Translations under genes and position numbers: made by a program
Origin: JAPOUP01 sp965221405
GTDB taxonomy: Bacteria > Pseudomonadota > Alphaproteobacteria > Rhodobacterales > Rhodobacteraceae
Reading direction: 5' to 3'
NCBI GenBank assembly: GCA_965221405.1
Contig: CBDCSE010000002.1
Location: forward strand, 310,001 to 374,000
DNA: 64,000 bases
Notes under the pieces: generated by a model
What the model saw: the letters and a program-made list of their open reading frames with translations, nothing else
Told to the model about the DNA's origin: nothing
Databases searched by the model: none
In this document: positions 18,718 through 27,094 of the stretch, piece by piece
How positions within the stretch are numbered: the stretch's first letter is position 1
Layout of the letters: every line of letters begins with the position of its first letter

Positions 18718-19550
18718 CCCACGACCCTCCTCACGAATTCGCCCATGATCCGGTTCACCCGTACGGGAGCTTCCTGGTTGACCATATGGCCGACCTGCTC
18801 AATCAGGTGGTATTCCGCGTTCCTCAGCCTCTCGGCCATGCGCGCCATCGTCCGCGGGGGCGCGTTGCGGTCATGCCCGCCAGCTATCAGGCAGCAGGGC
18901 ACCGTCACACGGTCCAGATCGCTCCGGCGGTCGAATGTCACGAGGCACTCAAGAATGCCCCGCCATGTTCTCTCGGAAACCGCAGCCATCGGCCTTTCAA
19001 CGCTCTCGATCACCTCCTTCGCCGCGGACGGACCCACAAGATTCCGCGCGGCATCCCGAGCCATTCCCGCCATTCCAACGCCAGCGTCCAAAGGCGCCAG
19101 GCGCTCTCTCAGGAAAGCCTCCCCAAACGAGCCATCACGACCGCCAAAGCCCGGGGTCGTGGCGAGAAGTATAAGTGAGGAAACATGTTCGGGACGCCTG
19201 AGCGCGTGTTCCAGCGCGACCATTCCACCTATTGACTGCCCGATCAGGCTGACCGGGCCGAGGCCCAACTCCTCTATGAAGCGGTCTAGCGACGCCGACA
19301 GGGATCCGAAAGTCGGCGGCCAGCGCCCCTCCTCGCTCGCTCCGTAACCCGGCATGCTCCATGCGATCACGGTAAGTCCGAAAAGCCCGGACAGTTTACC
19401 TGCGCCACTGGACCGCCCCGACGCGCAAACGCTCCCTGCGGCGTCATCAAGCTGGGGCCGGAAGCTTTCCAGCCCGCCTCCAATTCCGTGGAGGCATACG
19501 ACCGGCGATCCGGTGCCAGCGAGCTCATACTGGATGCCCGCCGCAATCAC
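18714..19550 (-). CDS. Alpha/beta-fold hydrolase (enol-lactonase / NicD-like)
   Basis: A 278-residue cytoplasmic alpha/beta hydrolase. The oxyanion segment HGIGGG (residues 20-25), nucleophile elbow GQSIGG (Ser about 125) and C-terminal histidine in EQVGHMVNQEAP are all visible, and GGHDRNAPP carries the likely acid. Similar enzymes hydrolyse enol-lactones (PcaD), ring-fission products (MhpC), or deformylate N-formylmaleamate (NicD). Its position, overlapping by 4 bases the gene for a NicX-like dioxygenase that would make an N-formyl product, makes a NicD-like role attractive but this is inference. Confidence 0.88.
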   Translation of the reverse strand: MIAAGIQYELAGTGSPVVCLHGIGGGLESFRPQLDDAAGSVCASGRSSGAGKLSGLFGLTVIAWSMPGYGASEEGRWPPTFGSLSASLDRFIEELGLGPVSLIGQSIGGMVALEHALRRPEHVSSLILLATTPGFGGRDGSFGEAFLRERLAPLDAGVGMAGMARDAARNLVGPSAAKEVIESVERPMAAVSERTWRGILECLVTFDRRSDLDRVTVPCCLIAGGHDRNAPPRTMARMAERLRNAEYHLIEQVGHMVNQEAPVRVNRIMGEFVRRVVG

Positions 19551-20581
19551 ACCAGCCGCCCATCCTCAACCACCAGAATCCCGTCAAGCGCGATGTCGCA
19601 GCCCATCATCGGTAGATCAAAATGGCCGCGGGTAAACCTGCCTGCGAATTCGTTCGCACCCGTGGAAAAGAGGAAATTACCGGCTAGGGTACGAAGTTCC
19701 GTGCAGTTTGTGTCGCGACGGTCGTACATGGTCAGCGCCTCGTAGCGGGCCGCGGAATTGAATCCCCAACCCACATGGCTGGTTGCGTAGGTGTCTTTTT
19801 CCCCAAATCCCGCGAAGTACTCCCGCATCAGGGCCGCGTCCAGGCCTTTGCCAACGACTTCAGTGACGTAATCGTTCACGATCACCAGTTCCACCACGGA
19901 CTCGAAATACCGCTTGAACGTAAGGTTGATGTCGCCGGGCCGATAGACCAGCCTTCCATTGACGCCGTCGGCCGGCGGGAAACTGACCACCACACCGCCG
20001 GGCCAGTGCGCGAGCGTACCGGGCCTATCGGTCCAACCCCAGACTCCGACGGTAACGGAATCGACCATTCCGACATCCAGATCGGTTCCGGAATCCGAAC
20101 GAACGGTCATGGTGCGCGCGGTTCGACAGCGGGCGACAGCCTCCCTGCAACGCTCTCTGGCCTCCGGTCCAGGAACCAGACGCGCCAAAGCCTCGGGATG
20201 CTCATTGGAGACCGTCATGATCCTGGTGCCCGTCTTCAGGATCGCGGAGGTCTGGGGCGAATGCATGAGCCCTTCAAGCGTCAAATCCACCACCACATCC
20301 GCCGCCGCCAGCGCCGCCGCCGCTCCAGGATGCCCGTTCAGCGCCTGGCTCGCGCCGGAGGACCGAACGACCGGCCCTTCTGGCTGTCCGGGCGTCGGCA
20401 CAGTGATCCGGTAATGCGGCAACCGGAGCTGGCCGAGCGCCAGTTCCGCCAGTTGAAGACTCACCGGTCGCGATTGGGTCTCGGCCAGCACGACGATGCC
20501 CTCGTCCGGCCGCATCGCGCAAAGCCGGAAGACCCGCACGAACGCGTCTATCCATGCGCTTTCCACCCTATCCACGAGCAT
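19547..20581 (-). CDS. NicX-like non-haem iron ring-cleaving dioxygenase (M29 fold)
   Basis: A 344-residue protein of the M29-aminopeptidase-like fold to which 2,5-dihydroxypyridine 5,6-dioxygenase (NicX) belongs. I place the start at the ATG at 20581 (MLVDRVESAWIDAFVRVF), which follows GGCGGAGGATGCGGT. The frame is open to 20665 but that would run into the divergent MarR gene. Likely iron ligands are the His of TSHVGWG (about residue 269) and the His and Asp of RGHFDLPM (H320, D322). Their spacing is close to that of the three ligands reported for NicX (His265, His318 and Asp320, from memory). It would open a hydroxylated pyridine-type ring with O2. It heads the leftward operon. An M29-type peptidase is the alternative. 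Confidence 0.75.
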   Translation of the reverse strand: MLVDRVESAWIDAFVRVFRLCAMRPDEGIVVLAETQSRPVSLQLAELALGQLRLPHYRITVPTPGQPEGPVVRSSGASQALNGHPGAAAALAAADVVVDLTLEGLMHSPQTSAILKTGTRIMTVSNEHPEALARLVPGPEARERCREAVARCRTARTMTVRSDSGTDLDVGMVDSVTVGVWGWTDRPGTLAHWPGGVVVSFPPADGVNGRLVYRPGDINLTFKRYFESVVELVIVNDYVTEVVGKGLDAALMREYFAGFGEKDTYATSHVGWGFNSAARYEALTMYDRRDTNCTELRTLAGNFLFSTGANEFAGRFTRGHFDLPMMGCDIALDGILVVEDGRLV

Positions 20582-20663
20582 ACCGCATCCTCCGCCGGGC
20601 AGACTTATCGCATGAAAATTCATTTGATGCAAAATCATATTTCTTGGACTAGGATCACATACC
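20582..20663. promoter_or_regulatory. Divergent promoter region with candidate MarR operators
   Basis: The 82 bases between the dioxygenase start and the MarR start must hold two back-to-back promoters. Two short dyads stand out: ATGAAAATTCAT (20612-20623, arms ATGAA/TTCAT) and TGATGCAAAATCA (20625-20637, arms TGAT/ATCA). The segment is AT-rich against a GC-rich background. MarR proteins bind such AT-rich palindromes and release them on binding phenolic ligands, so autoregulation and control of both operons from here is likely. This is inference from position and symmetry. Confidence 0.55.
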
Positions 20664-21083
20664 ATGACACGCTTTATCGACGACTATCTCCTCTATCTTC
20701 TTGCGCAGGCCAGCAGCAGGGCCAGCGCCGCATTCCATGCCGAACTCGCGGCCGAAGGCGTGACCGTCTCCACATGGCGCATTCTCGCGACGCTCTATCC
20801 CGACTCACCGGCAAGCGTAGGGGAGCTCGCCGAGAGCTGTCTTGCCAAGCAATCCACCATGACCCGCCGGATTGACAGACTGGCCGCCGCCGGACTGGTA
20901 ACACGCGCAGCCGGTGCGGATGACCGCAGAAGGGTGGAAGTCCGGCTGGCTCCGTCCGGCAGGACGCTGGCGGATCGCCTGACCGTTATGGCCAGTGCGC
21001 ACGAAGCGAAAGTTCTGCGGCAATACACTGCGGCGGAGGTCACGGTCCTGAAGGCCACGCTCACCGGTCTTTTGACCGATTGA
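20664..21083 (+). CDS. MarR-family transcriptional regulator
   Basis: A 139-residue winged-helix regulator. The DNA-binding part is visible as VSTWRILATLYPDSPASVGE, AESCLAKQSTMTRRIDRLAA (recognition helix) and the wing GLVTRAAGADDRRRVEVRLA. The N- and C-terminal helices form the dimer. It is the first gene of the rightward operon and is divergent from the dioxygenase operon. The two operons share an 82-base promoter region with palindromes, so it most likely represses both until an aromatic ligand binds. MarR-type NicR proteins control nicotinate genes in other bacteria, which would fit. Confidence 0.9.
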   Translation: MTRFIDDYLLYLLAQASSRASAAFHAELAAEGVTVSTWRILATLYPDSPASVGELAESCLAKQSTMTRRIDRLAAAGLVTRAAGADDRRRVEVRLAPSGRTLADRLTVMASAHEAKVLRQYTAAEVTVLKATLTGLLTD

Positions 21084-21189
21084 CGCCAATCCGTTAGTTT
21101 CGCCCTGACGGAACGCGGCGAGTCCGGTTCGCCGGGAAGCGAGGCGGCTCCAGGAGATCCCCGGGAAAGTCCCAGGAGACCGAAATAGC

Positions 21190-22410
21190 ATGACATGCGA
21201 CATCGACATCAGCGAATTCGATCTTCTTGATGTTCCCAAGGACTACATCGTCGATCCCTACAGATATTTCAGCGCGCTTCGGGAACGCTCTCCCATACAC
21301 CGGAATCCGGACGGGACCTTCGTTCTGACCAGATATGATGACTGCGTCGCCGCCTATCGGGATCCAAGTGTCTGGTCCTCCGACAAGAAGGCCGACTTCA
21401 GCGTCAGGTTCGGAACCTCGTCACCTCTATACGAGCATCACACCACGTCTGTCGTGTTCATCGATCCACCGGACCATACGCGCATCCGCAGGCTTTTTCA
21501 GGCGGCTTTCACCCGTAGGGCGCTCGCGGCCTTCGCGCCACGCATAACCGCATTGGTCGACGGGTATCTGGACCGGTTACAGGAACAGGGCGGAATGGAG
21601 ATCGTCGAGAACCTGTCCTTCAAGCTTCCTATAGAGGTCGTCTGCGACATGCTCGGGGTTCCCCGCCGGGACCGGCTGCTGATCCGCGATTGGGCCGTGG
21701 CAATCCTGACCGCGCTCGAGCCGAGCATAGACCGGAACCAGCTCGAAACGGGAAACCGGGCGGTGTCCGAGTTCAAGGACTATCTCCGCGAACTGATTGG
21801 ATGGCGCCGCTCCCGCCCCGATGAAGCGGTGCCGACGGAAGTGCTGACCGTCCTCGCCGACGCGGAGGCGGACGGGGAGCGACTGACCGAACGTGAGCTG
21901 CTGCACCAGTGCATCTTCATGCTGAACGCGGGCCATGAGACCTCGACCAACATGCTGTCACACGGAATTCACGAAATGCTTCGCAATCCGGCTGAAATCC
22001 GACGTCTCAACGACAACCCCGAGCTGATCGACTCCATGGTTGAGGAAGTCCTGCGCTATCAGGCGCCGATACAGATAAATAACCGAAGATCGGCCCGGGA
22101 CACCGAGATCGGAGAGGTCCGCCTCTCCCGCGGAACCACCGTGCATGTGATCGTCGCTTCCGCGAACCGGGATCCGGCCCAGTTTCCCGAACCGGACCGT
22201 TTTGACATCTCAAGGCGCCCCAACCGGCATCTTAGCTTCGGGCTCGGTGTTCATATCTGCGCAGGTAACTCCCTCGCCCGTCTTGAGGCGGCGATCACGT
22301 TCAAAAGACTTTTCGCCCGATTTCCCGATCTACAGCTGGCCGCCCCCATTGAAATGGCGTCCCGGCTTCGCTTCCGGGAAGTAAGGCGCCTCCACGTCAC
22401 CACCCATTGA
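21190..22410 (+). CDS. Cytochrome P450
   Basis: A 406-residue soluble bacterial P450 monooxygenase. The I-helix oxygen-activation motif LNAGHETSTN (about 247-256), the ExxR pair EEVLRY (about 288-293) and the haem-binding loop FGLGVHICAGNSLARLE with the axial Cys (about 355) are all intact. It starts at an ATG preceded by CAGGAGACC. It probably hydroxylates the aromatic or alicyclic substrate of the cluster. No ferredoxin or ferredoxin reductase gene lies nearby, so electrons must come from partners encoded elsewhere. The VOC dioxygenase gene follows after 12 bases. Confidence 0.95.
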   Translation: MTCDIDISEFDLLDVPKDYIVDPYRYFSALRERSPIHRNPDGTFVLTRYDDCVAAYRDPSVWSSDKKADFSVRFGTSSPLYEHHTTSVVFIDPPDHTRIRRLFQAAFTRRALAAFAPRITALVDGYLDRLQEQGGMEIVENLSFKLPIEVVCDMLGVPRRDRLLIRDWAVAILTALEPSIDRNQLETGNRAVSEFKDYLRELIGWRRSRPDEAVPTEVLTVLADAEADGERLTERELLHQCIFMLNAGHETSTNMLSHGIHEMLRNPAEIRRLNDNPELIDSMVEEVLRYQAPIQINNRRSARDTEIGEVRLSRGTTVHVIVASANRDPAQFPEPDRFDISRRPNRHLSFGLGVHICAGNSLARLEAAITFKRLFARFPDLQLAAPIEMASRLRFREVRRLHVTTH

Positions 22411-22422
22411 AGGACCGCGCCC

Positions 22423-22965
22423 ATGGCCCGAGCCAAGCCCCGACGAATGCAGCATTTCGCGATCGAGGTAAGCGACACCGACCGTTCCGTGGATTGGTAC
22501 CGGAACGTGCTTGGGTTCAAGGTCACCGAGCGACACGCCGCGCATGAAGTGGCCGAGATCCCGGTGGAGCTGACCTTCATGAGACTCGGGGACGTCCACC
22601 ACGAGATCGTCCTGGTCCATAACCCGGCCAAGACCTATCGCAGGAAACCTCTTCCCGAGAACGATCTCGACGGTCCGCCCAACTTCCATCACGCGGCACT
22701 CGAATGCGACAGCCGGGACGAGTGGTTGGATATGCTGGACAGGATTCACCAGGAAGGGGCGGAGATCGTACGCGGGCCGGTCCTGCATTCGTTCGTGCAG
22801 TTCCGGGGGGACGGAAGCTGGGGCGAGAACGAGGCGGTGTATATTCTCGATCCCGACGGACACCGGATCGAGGTTTTCTGCAACCTGGCCACCATTGACA
22901 CCGACGGCACCCATGTCAGCGCCTGGGGTGAGCGGATGGAAGGCACCCGGACCGAAGAGCCATAG
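22423..22965 (+). CDS. VOC-superfamily (type I extradiol dioxygenase-like) protein
   Basis: A 180-residue protein with the paired beta-alpha-beta-beta-beta modules of the vicinal oxygen chelate fold. Metal-site residues fit the extradiol triad: His in MQHFAIEV (about residue 10), His in NFHHAALE (about 90) and Glu in HRIEVFCN (about 150). WYRNVLGFKVTERHA and AVYILDPDGHRIEVF are typical of catechol 2,3-dioxygenase-like VOC enzymes. An AAGGA ribosome site precedes the ATG. It probably cleaves a dihydroxylated ring; at this length it is a single-domain member, shorter than two-domain enzymes such as BphC. Its stop codon overlaps the probable start of the monooxygenase gene. Confidence 0.82.
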   Translation: MARAKPRRMQHFAIEVSDTDRSVDWYRNVLGFKVTERHAAHEVAEIPVELTFMRLGDVHHEIVLVHNPAKTYRRKPLPENDLDGPPNFHHAALECDSRDEWLDMLDRIHQEGAEIVRGPVLHSFVQFRGDGSWGENEAVYILDPDGHRIEVFCNLATIDTDGTHVSAWGERMEGTRTEEP

Positions 22966-24338
22966 AGACCGACGTCGCGATAATCGGCGCAGGTCCCGTC
23001 GGTCTGCTGCTTGCCGGTCTTCTGGGCCGCGCCGGGCATACCGCCGTGGTGCTCGAAAGACGGTCCGGCCCCTACCCTATACCCCGGGCGATACATTTCG
23101 ACGGAGAGGCGATGCGGTGTTTCCAGGCAGCGGAACTGGCCCGCGCCATCCTGCCCCACACGCATGTCGGTCGCGGCATGCTGTTCAAGGACCGCGACGG
23201 CAATACAATCGTGGACTGGTCACGCGACCGGACCCCGGGTTTGACGGGCTGGCACGAAAGCTACCGCTTTTTCCAGCCCGGGCTGGAACTCGAGCTGCGC
23301 AGGGCACTTGACCGGTTCGACGGTACCCGGTTGGTCTGGGGCACGGAAGTGACCCGCGTTTCGCAGGATGGGTCCGGTGTCGTCCTCCGGTTGGCGGATG
23401 GCGGTGCGGTCACGGCCCGTTTCGCGGTCGCCTGCGACGGAGCGGGATCGTTCACGCGCCGTGCGCTGGGTATCGGGCTTGAGGATCTCGGTTTCCGGGA
23501 ACGCTGGCTGGTATGCGATCTCCTGCTTAAGCGGAACCGCGACGATCTCGGAGACCATTCGGTTCAATACTGTGATCCCGAAACTCCCGCGACCTACGTA
23601 CGTGGCACGGGCAACTGGCGCCGCTGGGAGATCCGCGTCTGTGACGAGGATCCGGACGCATGGCCGGAATCGATGATATGGGAAAGGCTGGCGCGCTGGA
23701 TCACGCCAACCCAGGCGACCCTGAAACGCTCCGCCGTCTACGTTTTCCGTTCGCGTATCGCCCTTGAGTGGCGCGCCGGGCGCATCCTTCTGGCGGGGGA
23801 CGCGGCACATCAGATGCCGCCCTTCATGGGCCAAGGGATGTGCGCAGGAATACGGGACGCCGGAAACCTGTGGTGGAAGCTCAGCGCCGTTCTGCGCGGT
23901 GTCGGGGACGGCCTGCTCGAGACCTACCGGAGTGAACGCGAAAGGAACGTCAGGGCGTTCATCGAGAAATCGGTCGCTCTGGGCAGGCTAATCAACCGAA
24001 CCGGGGCCGAGATGGTTCCGAGGGGACGCATGGAGTCGATCTGGCCGGATCTTGGCCCGGGGCTCGGCCCGCGCGACGGTGTAGGGGGCTCGCTCGCGCC
24101 GCAGATCCGGACCAGGGACGGCAGACTGGCGGATGATGCGGCCGAACATGGCTTCTACATACTGGCCACTGGCGACGCACCGAAATCCCGCCTACCGGTT
24201 TTCACGGGCGCGGATCGCTGGATCGAGGAGCGGGGCGTGACCGGCGTGGTTATCCGGCCGGACGGATATGCGCTGGGCGGATTCCGCGGAGCGGGCGAAC
24301 TCACGGCTCTTGAGGAGATCGCGTTACGGAACGCGTGA
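22962..24338 (+). CDS. FAD-dependent aromatic monooxygenase (MhpA/PheA-like), apparent ATA start
   Basis: A class A flavoprotein hydroxylase of 458 residues. The FAD motif GAGPVG lies at residues 9-14, followed by VVLERRSGP and PRAIHFDGEAMRCF as in 3-(3-hydroxyphenyl)propionate hydroxylases. The DG motif is VACDGAGSFTRR and the GD motif LLAGDAAHQMPPFMGQGMCA. The first ATG in frame (23046) would delete the FAD-binding GxGxxG. The frame closes at TGA 22929-22931, and no ATG, GTG or TTG occurs between there and GAGPVG. The residue expected as Met, before ETDVAIIGAG, is ATA at 22962, overlapping the VOC stop codon. Either ATA is used, the start has mutated, or this is a base error. By role it hydroxylates a phenolic ring with NAD(P)H and O2. 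Confidence 0.85.
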   Translation: METDVAIIGAGPVGLLLAGLLGRAGHTAVVLERRSGPYPIPRAIHFDGEAMRCFQAAELARAILPHTHVGRGMLFKDRDGNTIVDWSRDRTPGLTGWHESYRFFQPGLELELRRALDRFDGTRLVWGTEVTRVSQDGSGVVLRLADGGAVTARFAVACDGAGSFTRRALGIGLEDLGFRERWLVCDLLLKRNRDDLGDHSVQYCDPETPATYVRGTGNWRRWEIRVCDEDPDAWPESMIWERLARWITPTQATLKRSAVYVFRSRIALEWRAGRILLAGDAAHQMPPFMGQGMCAGIRDAGNLWWKLSAVLRGVGDGLLETYRSERERNVRAFIEKSVALGRLINRTGAEMVPRGRMESIWPDLGPGLGPRDGVGGSLAPQIRTRDGRLADDAAEHGFYILATGDAPKSRLPVFTGADRWIEERGVTGVVIRPDGYALGGFRGAGELTALEEIALRNA

Positions 24339-24676
24339 ACCACACTGATGTACGGAACATCCCGGATGGCACGTATACATGAACCGCTGACCGGGAGGAA
24401 CAGGCGGACTGGTTGGACCATATCAGGCACACCGAACCTGCCACGCAACACGGGCCCTACCGCGCGATCGACGCGACCCCCCTGTCAGTCGGTCCCGGCA
24501 AGCCGGGCCGGAACAGTGCGGCGATGGCGGAACGAAAACCGTCGGGGGCGGGTGGTGGCGTCATCCGGGTCACAGCTATCCCGCCACCATGGAGGCGATC
24601 CATCAGCCAACGGACTCCCCGCTAAATGGACTATGCGCGATTAGGTCGTTTGCCTGCCAAATACCGGAATCGCGGA
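24339..24676. other. Gene-free spacer between the catabolic operon and the peptidase
   Basis: About 340 bases between two convergent genes. Open frames exist on the plus strand but have no ribosome site or recognisable content. I saw no terminator hairpin with a T-run. Confidence 0.4.
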
Positions 24677-25672
24677 TCAGGTTGCCGGGTGGCGCCAGCA
24701 ATTCAGTATGTCATCGGACGCGGGCGTCGCATTATAGATGCCACGCGCGATCGCCCGTGAAAGGCAAACCCCTGCGGCGTGACACAGAAGCGGAAGGTCC
24801 GGTCCTTCGACCTCGACGTAACCGGTCGCCACCGAAAACACGAGATCACCGTCTTCGGGCATATGCGCGGGCACGATCGCGCGCCCAATTCCGTCATGAG
24901 CCGCGACAGCCATCCGCTTCGCCTCCATCTTGGTAAGCCGCGCATCGGTGGCGACCACAGCGATTGTGGTGTTTGATCGCTCACCTGATCCGGCGTGTTT
25001 CGGGCGCGGAAGCGCCGCGCCAAGTCCTCCACGGGGATCCGGGCCAAGCCCTCCGAATTCCCCCTCACGTTCGAAGGGTGCCGCCCAGAAATGCCGTTCG
25101 CCAGGCGTGGTAACCGTTCCCGTCGGGTTCACGGCCACAAGCGCACCGACGGTCGCGCCGTTCGACAGCACTGCGGACGCCGAGCCAAGCCCTCCCTTCA
25201 ACGTCGCCGTCAGCGCACCGGTTCCCGCGCCGGTGCTGCCGATCTGGAATACCTCGCGCGCGCACTCGAAAGCCGCCAGTCCCAGAGCCGGATAGGGATT
25301 GATATCCCAGTGCTTGTCGCCACCGTTGAGAAGGTCAAACAGTATTGCGGCGGGCACCAGAGGTACGCGGACCTCTCCGACCCGGAATCCCCGTTGCGCG
25401 TTGCGCAGTCCGGCCATCACGCCCGAAGCGGCGTCCAGACCGAACGCCGAACCTCCAGAGAGAACCAGGGCGTCAATCTCGTGAACGAGCCTATCGGGTT
25501 CCAGAAGGTCGGTCTCCCGTGTCCCCGGTGCCCCACCCATCACCGCGCAGGATGCCAGAAAGGGCGCATCCGCGGTCACGACGGTGACACCAGACTTCAA
25601 CCTCTCGTCCTGTGCGTTGCCCACACGCAGGTTGGGTACATCGGTGATCAGGTTGAGTGACCCGATACGCAT
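24677..25672 (-). CDS. P1-family (DmpA/NylC-type) N-terminal nucleophile peptidase
   Basis: A 331-residue hydrolase of the DmpA/NylC superfamily (L-aminopeptidase/D-esterase or 6-aminohexanoate-oligomer hydrolase). It shows ITDVPNLRVGNAQDERLKSG at the N-terminus, ALVLSGGSAFGLDAASGVM, GSTGAGTGALTATLKGGLGS and the autocleavage region ERSNTTIAVVATDA. There the Asn-Thr bond would be cut to free a Thr nucleophile at about residue 235. Such enzymes self-process into two chains and hydrolyse small amides, beta-peptides or esters. It is alone and faces the catabolic operon. Whether it serves that pathway is unclear. Confidence 0.88.
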   Translation of the reverse strand: MRIGSLNLITDVPNLRVGNAQDERLKSGVTVVTADAPFLASCAVMGGAPGTRETDLLEPDRLVHEIDALVLSGGSAFGLDAASGVMAGLRNAQRGFRVGEVRVPLVPAAILFDLLNGGDKHWDINPYPALGLAAFECAREVFQIGSTGAGTGALTATLKGGLGSASAVLSNGATVGALVAVNPTGTVTTPGERHFWAAPFEREGEFGGLGPDPRGGLGAALPRPKHAGSGERSNTTIAVVATDARLTKMEAKRMAVAAHDGIGRAIVPAHMPEDGDLVFSVATGYVEVEGPDLPLLCHAAGVCLSRAIARGIYNATPASDDILNCWRHPAT

Positions 25673-26119
25673 GACTCGGGTAGCTCACGCACCGGCGGCT
25701 CGTGGAGCCCAATCATCGATCCTGTCTGGAAAGACGGGCCACGATGACAGCTTTCCCGCAACAATCCCGATTTTCATTGGCGCGATTTCCATAATGGCCG
25801 CCATTCGCACGATGGCCGTTCCGGGTGAGCGGAATGCGACCTGACCGTCTATAGCAAAGCGTACCCGGTTCCGACAACAGTGGAATTACCGGGGCCACAT
25901 TTTCGGGCGGAAAACCGCCAACACTGCCCGGAACGGTGAGTGAGGTGCCTTGGCCTTGCGCGTTATCCTACCGCGCCGCGACAGCCGCAAGTGTCCAGGC
26001 CCGAAGCCTTAAGCGGGATCGGGCTTGATCCGGCCATCCCCGCCCATGGGCCGCGGTGCGTCCGTCAAGCGACCTCCGGGTCGCGCCACTCACCGGCAAA
26101 AGGACCGTGGATCATGCGG
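25673..26119. other. Gene-poor stretch
   Basis: About 450 bases upstream of the peptidase gene and before the IS630 remnant. I find no gene with a ribosome site and recognisable content. It probably holds the peptidase promoter and decayed IS sequence. Confidence 0.4.
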
Positions 26120-26491
26120 CGGCGTTCGCGGGAGCCGACGTGGCGGAAGCCGGATCTCAGGTGCAGCATGACGCTGGCGGCGGACTCACTGTGGCGGTGC
26201 GGCCCGGAACGCCCCCGCCACGTCACCGGAAGGCCGGCGTCGCGGCTCGCCGACTACCTCATAGTCCACCACACGCCGAAGCACGGCAGCTGGCCCGACA
26301 TGGCCGGGACCGGGACCAGCGTGCCGTCCCGGCAGTGCCTTGACCGCCGGATCCCGGACCGCGGGACGATGGTGCGCGAGGTCGCCGCGTGGCAGCGGCG
26401 CCGCAACGGCTCGGCGAAACCCGTCGACTGGCGGTTCAGGACCGACGACGCGCGGATCAGGCTGAAGTCCCTATACCCGGCAATTCAATGA
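26120..26491 (+). pseudogene. IS630-family transposase, C-terminal fragment
   Basis: The end of the frame reads YLIVHHTPKHGSWPDMAGTG, SRQCLDRRIPDRGTMVREVA, AKPVDWRFRTDDARIRLKSL and YPAIQ, then stops at 26491. This is the C-terminal part of an IS630-type DDE enzyme, with HTPKHGSW preceding the segment where the catalytic Glu normally lies; here that segment reads DMAGTG. It belongs to a different IS630 subgroup from the copy at 14.7 kb. The upstream two thirds, including the two catalytic Asp, are absent or scrambled. Confidence 0.75.
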
Positions 26492-26529
26492 GGCTGGGAT
26501 ACTAGGTGCGCGAAAATCCGGACGGAGCC

Positions 26530-26952
26530 TCAACCGACAAGCTCAAGTCCCGAAAAGAAATAGGAGATCTCGACTTCAGCTGTTTCCGGAGCGTCGGAAC
26601 CATGCACAGAGTTCTCCCCCTTCGACTCAGCGAACTCCGCTCGGATCGTCCCCGCATCGGCGTCTGCCGGATCGGTCGCGCCCATCACATTACGGTATGT
26701 GACGACGGCATTTTCGCCTTCAAGCACCTGCGCCACGATCGGACCGGACGCCATGAATACGCACAACTCGCCGTAGAACGGGCGCTCCCTGTGAACCTCG
26801 TAGAAAACCCGCGCCTGCGCTTCCGTCAGACGAAGCCGCTTCTGGGCCACGATCCTGAGACCGGACGCCTCAATCTTTGCGTTGATCGCGCCGGTCAGAT
26901 TGCGCCTCGTAGCGTCGGGCTTGATTATCGAAAACGTGCGCTGCACAGCCAT
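26530..26952 (-). CDS. ndk: Nucleoside diphosphate kinase
   Basis: A 140-residue enzyme that transfers the gamma-phosphate of ATP to NDPs through a phosphohistidine. The start at 26952 follows GGAAAGGCAAGG and gives MAVQRTFSIIKPDATRRNLT. The active-site block NSVHGSDAPETAEVEI carries the catalytic His (about residue 117), and RPFYGELCVFMASGPIV and VLEGENAVVTYRNVMGATDP are the usual nucleotide-binding stretches. Length is normal. It is divergent from the ABC-F ATPase gene. Confidence 0.97.
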   Translation of the reverse strand: MAVQRTFSIIKPDATRRNLTGAINAKIEASGLRIVAQKRLRLTEAQARVFYEVHRERPFYGELCVFMASGPIVAQVLEGENAVVTYRNVMGATDPADADAGTIRAEFAESKGENSVHGSDAPETAEVEISYFFSGLELVG

Positions 26953-27094
26953 TCCTTGCCTTTCCTGTCCCGGAGAACGGGTCGTCGCCCCATGCGTTTC
27001 CGACCCATGCTTATTCCGCGAGCGCACTAGCACGCGCCTTTCGGCGATTAAAGCCGCGATTGACCGCGTGGTCACGATGCGTCAAACCGCCCCG

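Noticed and set aside
19775..20875. 366-codon frame on the plus strand
   Set aside because: Antisense of the NicX-like gene and overlapping MarR; no motif or ribosome site.
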